Part shown: one piece after another, positions 1 to 5,401 of the stretch
Position numbering within the stretch: the first letter of the stretch is position 1
Layout: every line of letters begins with the position of its first letter
NCBI GenBank assembly: GCA_046346665.1
Contig: JAXMHQ010000067.1
Location: 1 to 5,401, forward strand
Direction: 5' to 3'
Source of the DNA: JAXMHQ01 sp046346665
GTDB lineage: Bacteria > Verrucomicrobiota > Verrucomicrobiia > Limisphaerales > JAXMHQ01
DNA: 5,401 nucleotides
Program-made: the position numbers and the translations under genes
Notes under the pieces: generated by a model
What the model saw: the letters and a program-made list of their open reading frames with translations, nothing else
What the model was told of the DNA's origin: nothing
The model's database searches: none

Positions 1-9
1 ACTTTTCAC

Positions 10-1044
10 ATGGAAACCATTCTTATTCTGGCCCACACCGAACCGGACGGTTCGCTCGCCAAACCGGCCCTTGAATCCCTCTCCGCGGCCAGGTCACTGC
101 AAGCGTCCTTGGGCGACGCCGAACTTGTGGCCGGCTTTCTCGGCGGCGCGGTGGAATCCGCGGCGAACCAGGTCGCGGGCTGCGGTGCCGCGGCGTTTCT
201 CGGCGTCGCCGGCAAGGACTTTGAATCCGCGCGGTTCGCGTCGGATGCGGCCGCCGCCGCGGCTCTGATCAAAACAGCCGGCGCCACCGTGGTGATCGCG
301 CCGGCGACATCGCGGTTCAATCGTTGCCTTCCGGCCGTGGCGCAACGGCTCGGCGGGCGGGCGGATACGCACGTCACAGGTTTGACAGCCTCCGGCGGCC
401 AAGTGTCGATCAATCGCTGGTATTACCGCCAGCGCATGGAAGCGACGGTGGAACGATCGCAGCGTCCGTGGATCCTGCTCGTGGACCCCGGCAGCCAGGC
501 GGCGTGGCAGGGCGCGCCGGGGACGGCCGCCGTGCAGGCGGTCCCGGTGGCGCTCGACGATTCCTCGCGGCGCACCGTGGTGACCGGCATGCGCGCGCCG
601 GCGGCGGATGCGCAAACGATCCGGCCCGATGCGGACCTGCTGTTCGTGGCGGGAGCGGGTTGGACCAAGAAACAATCCGACGGACAGGCGCACGTGGCGG
701 ATGCGGAAAAACTGATCACCGGTTTTCTGCGCGCGACCCGTGCTTCGCTGGGTAGCAGCAAATCGCTGGTGGACCAAAGCGGCGAAGGCCAGGCCGTCCT
801 GTCATTTCTCTCGCACCTCAATCAAATCGGACAGACCGGATCCACCCCCCGTCATCCAAAGGGGTTGTCAACCTGCTGTCATGGCGAAGAGCCGCACACG
901 GTCGGCTGGCGGTTCATCAACGAACGGCGCGCGATCAGTCTCGATCCGAATTGCGGCTGGGCGCGGGGAAAGGCGGACGTCCTCTACGTCGCGGACGCGT
1001 TCCAGGTGATATCGAAGCTGAACGAGATGCTGGGATCGAAATGA
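10..1044 (+). CDS. etfA: Electron transfer flavoprotein alpha subunit, divergent
   Basis: This 344-residue protein is predicted to be the FAD-binding alpha subunit of a heterodimeric electron transfer flavoprotein, which carries electrons from flavin dehydrogenases to a quinone reductase in the cytoplasm. The N-terminal domain opens with METILILAH and has the family-like segment VIAPATSRFNRCLPAVAQ at about 95-112. The C-terminal FAD domain has LFVAGAGW (211-218), LGSSKSLVD (247-255), NQIGQTG (271-277), PHTVGW (295-300) and a typical end, AISLDPN to VADAFQVISKL. It departs from the family at several cofactor positions: GRG is GAG, the arginine of GASRAAVD is Lys251, and the GISGAIQH loop is replaced by CCHGEEPH, keeping the histidine (296). 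About eight extra residues lie before QIGQTG. The ATG at 10 gives the expected N terminus; only nine bases lie upstream, so no ribosome site can be judged. The beta subunit gene is expected just upstream, outside the window. The fold assignment is firm; cofactor and partner are less sure. Confidence 0.88.
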   Translation: METILILAHTEPDGSLAKPALESLSAARSLQASLGDAELVAGFLGGAVESAANQVAGCGAAAFLGVAGKDFESARFASDAAAAAALIKTAGATVVIAPATSRFNRCLPAVAQRLGGRADTHVTGLTASGGQVSINRWYYRQRMEATVERSQRPWILLVDPGSQAAWQGAPGTAAVQAVPVALDDSSRRTVVTGMRAPAADAQTIRPDADLLFVAGAGWTKKQSDGQAHVADAEKLITGFLRATRASLGSSKSLVDQSGEGQAVLSFLSHLNQIGQTGSTPRHPKGLSTCCHGEEPHTVGWRFINERRAISLDPNCGWARGKADVLYVADAFQVISKLNEMLGSK

Positions 1045-1050
1045 TCGAAG

Positions 1051-1114
1051 GGAGGGCCGGCGTCTCGCCGGCCCAAACGAATTCAGATGGGGACGCCGGG
1101 GACGGCGTCCCTCC
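1051..1114. repeat. Inward-facing pair of REP-like hairpins (BIME-like), between etfA and the aldo/keto reductase
   Basis: Two hairpin units of opposite orientation fill the gap between convergent genes. Unit A1 (plus, 1051-1074) has GGAG at its foot and a perfect 9-bp stem GGGCCGGCG (1054-1062 with 1066-1074) closed by loop TCT. Unit B1 (minus, 1090-1114) has GGAG on the minus strand at 1114-1111 and a perfect 9-bp stem GGGACGCCG (1090-1098 with 1103-1111); its loop is GGGA on the plus strand and TCCC on the minus. No T-run follows either stem, so these are not classical intrinsic terminators, although as convergent 3' ends they may still limit read-through or protect mRNA ends. The palindromes are read directly from the sequence; assignment to the REP/BIME class rests on the GGAG foot and inverted pairing. 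Confidence 0.8.
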
Positions 1115-1121
1115 CGGAAAA

Positions 1122-2030
1122 TCAGGCCGCGGCGATCGGGACTTTGCGCACGCGGGCGGCGAGATCGTCCACTTCCTCGAGCGATTCGCAGCCGACGTTC
1201 AGCACGTCGACGCAGCCCGACTGCAGCGCGAGTTTGACCGAGGCGTCCTTCTTCTCGTCATCGTTGCGAAGTTCGCCGGCCCCGATGATTTTCATCCCCA
1301 CGACGCCCTTGCCGGCGGCGTGGATCTGTTTAATGACCGGCAGCACCTTGTCCGTGGAGGCGTCCATGGCAATCCCATAGGGGTTGATGCGGGTGTGGAC
1401 GGAATCGACCCAGGGTTCGTTGACGCAGGCTTTGAGGGCCGGGAGCGAATGGACGGACACGCCGAGGGCGCGGACGACGCCTTTTTGCTTCAGCTTGGAA
1501 AGAATATCCATCTGCTTGCGCAAATCCTGCGGCCAGTTTGCAGAGGTCACGCAGTGCAGCAGCAGCAGGTCGATGTAATCCGTCTGGAGTTCCTTGAGAA
1601 ACCGGTTCACCACGATGTCGGCGTCGGGGCGCTCGGATTCGGGGATGCCGCCGTGGGCCCACCAGATTTTGCTGACGATGAAATAGTCGTCGCGCGGAAT
1701 GCCTTTCAGGGCGGGGATGAAATAGGGATGCGTGCCGTAGAGATCGGCGGAATCGTACATGCGGATTCCGCGCTCGTGGGCGCCCTGGATGAGCGCGGTG
1801 AATTTCTTCACGCCCATCCGGGTGTGATCGGACTGGCGATTCCCGCCGCTCATGCCGGTGCCGAGACAGAACCGGGGCACCTTGAGCCCGGACTGGCCGA
1901 GGGGAACGACCTGGTAGGGATCGTAAAATCCGGAGGTTGAATTGGCTGCCGAAACCAATTGGGGTCCCAGCAAGGCTCCACCCACAGTCAGAGCCGATCG
2001 TTTGAGGAATTCGCGGCGCTTCAATTTCAT
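1122..2030 (-). CDS. Aldo/keto reductase with twin-arginine leader
   Basis: The 302-residue product belongs to the aldo/keto reductase family (TIM barrel, NAD(P)H-dependent carbonyl reduction or the reverse). The N terminus MKLKRREFLKRSALTVGG has twin arginines (5-6), an FLK-type motif, a hydrophobic stretch at about 12-26 and a possible signal peptidase site near VSAA (26-29), as in Tat leaders. The barrel starts near VPLGQSGLKVPRFCLGTG. The catalytic tetrad is visible: Asp93 and Tyr98 in MYDSADLYG, Lys121 in IVSKIW, and His159 in LLLLHC. Later landmarks are ALGVSVHS, VGMKIIGAGE (about 244-253) and NVGCESLEEVDDLA near the C terminus. Length is near the family norm. The ATG at 2030 is supported by the leader; there is no clear Shine-Dalgarno sequence. 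The gene converges on etfA and lies between two inverted repeat pairs. Substrate is unknown. Export is inferred from the leader; such leaders are sometimes retained on cytoplasmic or membrane-associated homologues. Confidence 0.9.
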   Translation of the reverse strand: MKLKRREFLKRSALTVGGALLGPQLVSAANSTSGFYDPYQVVPLGQSGLKVPRFCLGTGMSGGNRQSDHTRMGVKKFTALIQGAHERGIRMYDSADLYGTHPYFIPALKGIPRDDYFIVSKIWWAHGGIPESERPDADIVVNRFLKELQTDYIDLLLLHCVTSANWPQDLRKQMDILSKLKQKGVVRALGVSVHSLPALKACVNEPWVDSVHTRINPYGIAMDASTDKVLPVIKQIHAAGKGVVGMKIIGAGELRNDDEKKDASVKLALQSGCVDVLNVGCESLEEVDDLAARVRKVPIAAA

Positions 2031-2065
2031 AAGAATTTTGCGACTGTTTGCCCGGATTTGACGTT

Positions 2066-2093
2066 ACGATACCACGATATTCTTCAAAGTCGA
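2066..2093 (-). promoter_or_regulatory. Possible promoter of the aldo/keto reductase gene, flanked by GACGTTAC repeats
   Basis: Reading the minus strand, TCGACT (2093-2088) and TATCGT (2071-2066) are separated by 16 bases and each match four of six bases of the sigma-70 -35 and -10 consensus. The -10 ends about 35 bases upstream of the ATG at 2030. The octamer GACGTTAC occurs twice in direct orientation on the plus strand, at 2060-2067 and 2092-2099, 32 bases or about three helical turns apart, overlapping the ends of both promoter boxes. That could be an operator for a transcription factor. The repeat is directly visible; the promoter match is weak and consensus use in this lineage is uncertain. 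Confidence 0.25.
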
Positions 2094-2113
2094 CGTTACA
2101 TTTGTGGCGATGT

Positions 2114-2172
2114 GGGCCGGCGGGGACGCCGGCCCTACCGATCGATGGGAGGGACGCCGTCCCCGGCGTCCC
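2114..2172. repeat. Outward-facing pair of REP-like hairpins overlapping the 3' end of rlmN
   Basis: Unit A2 (minus, 2114-2138) has GTAG on the minus strand at 2138-2135 and the same 9-bp stem as A1, GGGCCGGCG (2114-2122 with 2127-2135); the loop is TCCC on the minus strand. Unit B2 (plus, 2148-2172) has GGAG at 2148-2151 and a 9-bp stem GGGACGCCG (2151-2159 with 2164-2172) with loop TCCC. The feet of the two units adjoin around GATCGAT, so they point apart, unlike the other two pairs. B2 and B1 are identical over 29 bases (2147-2175 against 1087-1115) in opposite orientation. B2 lies inside the rlmN reading frame and the GTAG foot of A2 supplies the rlmN stop codon TAG. No T-run is present. 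Confidence 0.8.
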
Positions 2173-3286
2173 CATTTGACAACTCGCGTTCCGTCTTGAG
2201 CCGCAACTGGCCGCACGCGGCATCGATGTCGTGGCCTTTTTCGCGCCGCAGGGTTGCGGTGACTTTTTGCTTTTCCAGCGCGGCGAGAAAGGTTTCCTGG
2301 ACCGATTCCTCGGGGCGTTGCCAGGACAAGCCATCCACCTGGTTGTACGGGATCAAATTCACCCGGGCATGGAGCCGGCGCGCCAGCGAGGCCAGCGGCG
2401 GGACCTGGTCGAGGCCGTCGTTGATCCCCGCGATCAGGATGTATTCGAACGTGATCATGCGGCCTTTGCGCGACTGGTAATATTCGCAGGCCGCGGTGAG
2501 CGCTTCGAGGGGATACTTCCGGTTCACGGGCATGATCCGGTTGCGCGTGGCGTCGGTGGCGCCGTGCAGGGAAATGGCGAGTCGAAACTGGTGCGGTTCG
2601 TCGGCGAGCCGGCGGATCTGCGGGGCGAGGCCGCTGGTGGAGATGGTGATTTTGCGGGCGCCGATGCCGCCGCCCCAGGGGGCGTTGAGGATCTGGAGGG
2701 CGCGGATCAGGTTGTCGTAATTCGCCAGGGGCTCACCCATGCCCATGATGACCAGGTTGTCGACGGCGCGGGTCGAGGTTGGTGGTGGCGGGTCGCTGGC
2801 GGCTGGTTGCGCGCCGGCTTCGGCGGCGTGAAGTCGCTCCACTTCCATCACCTGTCCGACGATTTCTTCCGGGCCGAGGTTGCGTTTCCAGCCGTCCAGG
2901 CCGCTTGCACAGAATTTGCAGCCGTAAGCGCACCCGACCTGGGTCGAGACACATAGCGTGTGGCGGTCGCTGGCCTCGCCATACAAAGCCGGGTTGGCCG
3001 GGATCAGAACGCTCTCGACGAGGGAATGATCCGGGAGGCGCCAGAGGAATTTCCGGGTGGTATCGCGCGAACCCTGTTTGCGCACCAGCTCCAGTGAACC
3101 CAGCGCATACTGTTCCCTCAGCCGCTCGCGCAATTCGCGCGGGAGATTCCGCATCGAATCCCAGTCACCCACGCGGCGGCGGTAGAGCCAGTCGAGAATC
3201 TGCGTGACCCGGTAAGCCGGCTGCTCCCATTGCTTGAGCTGGGCCGCCAGTTCGTCCTTCAACAGCGATCGAATGTCCGGTGTCAC
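2135..3286 (-). CDS. rlmN: Dual-specificity RNA methyltransferase RlmN
   Basis: This 383-residue radical SAM enzyme methylates C2 of adenosine 2503 in 23S rRNA and, in studied species, adenosine 37 of some tRNAs. The N-terminal RNA-binding domain is at about 1-90 (DIRSLLKDELAAQL, PAYRVTQILDWLYRR). The 4Fe-4S motif CAYGCKFC supplies Cys119, Cys123 and Cys126. Cys112 in TLCVSTQVGC matches E. coli Cys118, and Cys358 in GHDIDAACGQL matches the methyl-carrying Cys355. MGMGEPL is at 181-187, ITISTSG at 213-219, LAISLHG at 236-242, and the LIPYN segment at 311-315. The GTG at 3286 is chosen because it gives a full N-terminal domain and a stop codon (TAG, 3298-3296) lies only four codons upstream; no Shine-Dalgarno sequence is apparent. 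Two oddities: a proline- and alanine-rich linker at about 153-173 that is longer than usual, and a tail from about residue 371 encoded by REP-like DNA. The core identification is secure. Confidence 0.96.
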   Translation of the reverse strand: MTPDIRSLLKDELAAQLKQWEQPAYRVTQILDWLYRRRVGDWDSMRNLPRELRERLREQYALGSLELVRKQGSRDTTRKFLWRLPDHSLVESVLIPANPALYGEASDRHTLCVSTQVGCAYGCKFCASGLDGWKRNLGPEEIVGQVMEVERLHAAEAGAQPAASDPPPPTSTRAVDNLVIMGMGEPLANYDNLIRALQILNAPWGGGIGARKITISTSGLAPQIRRLADEPHQFRLAISLHGATDATRNRIMPVNRKYPLEALTAACEYYQSRKGRMITFEYILIAGINDGLDQVPPLASLARRLHARVNLIPYNQVDGLSWQRPEESVQETFLAALEKQKVTATLRREKGHDIDAACGQLRLKTERELSNGDAGDGVPPIDR

Positions 3287-3340
3287 CCGGTCAATCTAGG
3301 TGAAAAAGTTGCCGCGAGGAAGCCCGGGGTTAATGCATGA

Positions 3341-3422
3341 ACACCCGGGAGGGACGAGCTGCTGCGAGTCCCACAAATCAATTCACTATTGGGGACTCGC
3401 ATAGCTCGTCCCTCCCGGGTGT
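3341..3422. repeat. Long inverted repeat made of two REP-like units between glgP and rlmN
   Basis: The arms pair over 20 bp (3341-3360 with 3403-3422), then a small mismatch (GC at 3361-3362 against T at 3402), then 10 bp more (3363-3372 with 3392-3401). The loop is the AT-rich 19 bases 3373-3391. Each arm also folds alone as a REP-like unit with a GGAG foot (plus strand 3348-3351; minus strand 3415-3412), a stem GGGAC/GTCCC, a tandem GA/GA mismatch, a GC/GC step and a loop of TGCT (left arm) or TAT (right arm). The element starts seven bases after the glgP stop codon and ends 55 bases before the rlmN start. It could terminate or stabilise the glgP transcript, but no T-run follows on the minus strand. 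Confidence 0.88.
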
Positions 3423-3429
3423 GAACGGT

Positions 3430-5401
3430 TTACTTTCCGCCGTAATATTTCTCGGCGTATTCCTGGACCATGCGGGCGGTGGTGAATTGCGGGACCAGGG
3501 TGGCCATGGCGCGGCGAATGCGCTGGATCCATTCGCGCGGGATGCCCTGATCGTCGCGCTTGTAGAACAGCGGGATGACCTGTTCGGTGAGCGTTTTGAA
3601 AAGGTTGGCGCTGTCGACGCGATCCTGTTCCTCGACGGATTCCGAGTGGGAATCCTCACCGATGGCGAAGCCGTTGGTGCCGTCGTAGCCTTCACGCCAC
3701 CAGCCGTCGAGAATGCTGAAGTTGAGGCAGCCGTGGCAGCCGGCTTTCATGCCGCTGGTGCCGGAAGCCTCGAGCGGGCGGCGCGGGTTGTTCAGCCACA
3801 CGTCGCAGCCGGAAACCATCTGGCGCGCGACGTGAATGTCGTAATTTTCAATGAACACCAGGCTGCCCTGGAGATCGCTGTATCGGCTGAGGTGAATGAT
3901 GTGCTGGATGTAGCGTTTGCCGTCGTCGTCACGCGGGTGGGCTTTGCCGGCGAAGATGAACTGGACCGGGCGCGATTTGTCGCGGGTCAGCTTCACGATG
4001 TTTTCCATCTGCTGGAAAATGAGCGGGGCGCGCTTGTAAGTGGCGAAGCGGCGCGCGAACCCGATGGTGAGCGCGTCGACGTTGAGCAGCGAATCGAACA
4101 CGATGTAATCGCCGTGCGTGAGGCGCTGGCCCTGGATCAGCAGCCGGCGCCGGCAAAACTCGATCAGCTCGCGGCGCAGTTTGTATCGCAGCGCCCAGAT
4201 CTCCTCGTCGCTGATGAATTCCGGGTCGGCGACCTTCTGCCAGAATTCGGGCGAATTGATCCGCGCATCCCAGCCGGAGGAGCGGAACACGTCCGTGTCC
4301 GTATTCCCGGTGAGTTTCCGCCGCCAATAACGCCGCACCGGCCCCTTCATCCAGCCCAGGAGATGAATGCCGTTGGTGATGTGCCCGATCGGCACTTCGT
4401 CGACGGTTTTGCCCGGGTAAAGCGGGTGCCACATGTGACGGCTGACGCGCCCGTGCAATTCGCTGACCGCGTTGGCCGCGCGCGAAAACTTCAATGCAAG
4501 CACCGTCATGCAGAACGGTTCGTTGGCGTCCTTGGGATTGATGCGGCCAAGACCCAGCAGCGTGTCGAACGGCACCGACACATGGGTGCGGTATTGCTGC
4601 ATCGCGTATTCCATCAGGGCCGGCGTGAACCGGTCGTGGCCGGCTTCGACCGGCGTGTGCGTGGTGAAAATGCATTCGGACTTGGTCGCGGCGGAGGCGG
4701 CTTCGAACGTCGCCCCGGCGGCCATGCGTTCCCGGATCAGTTCCAGCGTGAGGAACGCGGCGTGGCCTTCGTTCATGTGGAACACGGACGGTTTGACTCC
4801 CAGGGCGCGCAGCAGCCGGACGCCGCCGATGCCGAGCAGGATTTCCTGCATGATGCGCGTGGTGCTGTCGCCGCCGTAAACGCGCAGGGTCAGGTCGCGG
4901 AAATGTTGTTCGTTCTCCGGCAGGTTGGCGTCGAGGAGATAGACCGGGACGCGGCCGACATTGACGCGCCAGGCGCGGTAGGCGACCGAGCTCATCCCGA
5001 TGTCGACGCGGCAAATGAGCGGTTGGCCCTTCGTGTCCAGCACCGGTTCGAGCGGAAGATTGTGCGGGTTGAGCTGGGTGTAATATTCCGTCTGCCAGTT
5101 GTTCGAATCGATCGCCTGCTGGAAATAACCTTCGCGGTAGAACAGGCTGATGCCGACGAAGCCGAGCCCGAGGTCGCTGGCGGATTTGGCGTGGTCGCCG
5201 GCGAGCACGCCGAGGCCGCCGGCGGCGATGGGGAGGGTTTCGTGGAAGCCGAATTCGGCGGAGAAATAGGCGACGGGATTGGACTGGAGATGCGCCGCGT
5301 GCTTGTGGCCCCAGGCAGCGCGGTCGTTCAGGTAGGCGTCAAAATCCTTTAGCATCGTGCGCACGCGCTCCGCGAAATGCGGGTCCTGGAGCCGGACGCG
5401 G
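3430..5401 (-). CDS. glgP: Alpha-glucan (glycogen/maltodextrin) phosphorylase, 5' end outside window
   Basis: The enzyme cleaves alpha-1,4-glucans with phosphate to release glucose 1-phosphate, feeding glycogen breakdown in the cytoplasm; it uses pyridoxal phosphate. About 656 residues are visible, ending ...YAEKYYGGK at the TAA at 3430. Landmarks include NPVAYFSAEFGFHE followed by GGLGVLAGDH (codons near 5280-5185), HMNEGHAAF (4779-4753), GHITNGIH, the phosphate-site segment FARRFATYKR (4059-4030) and EASGTSGMK (about 3771-3745), whose lysine codon at 3747-3745 is the expected cofactor lysine. This layout matches the shorter, distantly related phosphorylase family (TIGR02094) that normally has an N-terminal DUF3417 domain and about 850 residues. 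The frame stays open to the window edge with family-like sequence (DPHFAERVRTMLKDFDAYL), so the GTG at 5364 is not the true start and roughly 150-200 residues are missing. The segment after the cofactor lysine reads AGCHGCLN, with two cysteines where I recall small or hydrophobic residues being usual. Confidence 0.94.
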   Translation of the reverse strand, partial: RVRLQDPHFAERVRTMLKDFDAYLNDRAAWGHKHAAHLQSNPVAYFSAEFGFHETLPIAAGGLGVLAGDHAKSASDLGLGFVGISLFYREGYFQQAIDSNNWQTEYYTQLNPHNLPLEPVLDTKGQPLICRVDIGMSSVAYRAWRVNVGRVPVYLLDANLPENEQHFRDLTLRVYGGDSTTRIMQEILLGIGGVRLLRALGVKPSVFHMNEGHAAFLTLELIRERMAAGATFEAASAATKSECIFTTHTPVEAGHDRFTPALMEYAMQQYRTHVSVPFDTLLGLGRINPKDANEPFCMTVLALKFSRAANAVSELHGRVSRHMWHPLYPGKTVDEVPIGHITNGIHLLGWMKGPVRRYWRRKLTGNTDTDVFRSSGWDARINSPEFWQKVADPEFISDEEIWALRYKLRRELIEFCRRRLLIQGQRLTHGDYIVFDSLLNVDALTIGFARRFATYKRAPLIFQQMENIVKLTRDKSRPVQFIFAGKAHPRDDDGKRYIQHIIHLSRYSDLQGSLVFIENYDIHVARQMVSGCDVWLNNPRRPLEASGTSGMKAGCHGCLNFSILDGWWREGYDGTNGFAIGEDSHSESVEEQDRVDSANLFKTLTEQVIPLFYKRDDQGIPREWIQRIRRAMATLVPQFTTARMVQEYAEKYYGGK

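Noticed and set aside
94..777. A 227-codon minus-strand open frame inside etfA
   Set aside because: It is arginine- and histidine-rich shadow coding opposite a well-supported flavoprotein gene.
840..910. A possible frameshift in etfA where the FAD loop departs from the family
   Set aside because: The sequence regains family similarity in the same frame (PHTVGW, then AISLDPN and VADAFQVISKL), and the spacing to the C-terminus fits, so substitution and a short insertion explain it better.
1051..1114. Classical intrinsic terminators at the hairpins in the three gaps
   Set aside because: The stems are strong but no T-run follows on either strand, and the units recur as a repeat family.
951..1940. 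A 329-codon plus-strand open frame and a similar one at 2231-2956
   Set aside because: They are antisense to the aldo/keto reductase and rlmN and run across the repeat pair or conserved coding sequence; the translations show no recognisable domain.
1051..3422. CRISPR array or composite transposon
   Set aside because: The units are inverted pairs with no regular spacers; no transposase gene lies between or beside them, and no convincing target-site duplication is seen.
3337..5352. A 671-codon open frame on the plus strand
   Set aside because: It lies almost wholly antisense to glgP, whose protein shows family motifs throughout. Long antisense frames are expected in GC-rich genes, and the translation shows no recognisable motif.
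5362..5364. GTG as the start codon of glgP
   Set aside because: The frame remains open to the window edge and the upstream residues resemble the end of the usual N-terminal domain, so the gene continues outside the window.

Overview
The window is a compact, high-GC bacterial chromosomal segment with four protein genes and short intergenic gaps. Few starts have a Shine-Dalgarno sequence. Gene content is mostly housekeeping, plus an exported-type aldo/keto reductase with a twin-arginine leader. This combination, together with GGGAGGGAC-type intergenic palindromes, fits a Verrucomicrobiota-like or other PVC-group soil or freshwater bacterium. That placement is inference; no 16S or other decisive marker is present.

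Layout. A plus-strand gene at 10-1044 encodes a divergent electron transfer flavoprotein alpha subunit. It is probably the last gene of an operon whose beta subunit lies upstream of the window. It converges on three minus-strand genes: a Tat-leader aldo/keto reductase (1122-2030), the radical SAM RNA methyltransferase RlmN (2135-3286, GTG start), and an alpha-glucan phosphorylase of the DUF3417-type family (3430 to beyond 5401, 5' end missing). These functions (electron transfer, redox chemistry, RNA modification, glycogen breakdown) do not form an obvious common pathway. The three minus-strand genes are separated by 104 and 143 bases containing palindromes, so a single tight operon is unlikely.

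The most interesting feature is in the gaps. All three intergenic regions carry a pair of short hairpin units in opposite orientation. Each of the six units starts with GGAG or GTAG at the foot of a hairpin. This is the architecture of REP elements arranged as BIMEs, which in other bacteria are mobilised by RAYT (Y1, IS200/IS605-related) transposases. One unit overlaps the 3' end of rlmN and supplies its last codons, and the GTAG foot of its partner supplies the stop codon. Two units, identical over 29 bases and in opposite orientation, bracket the aldo/keto reductase gene. No transposase, tRNA, rRNA or CRISPR array is visible.
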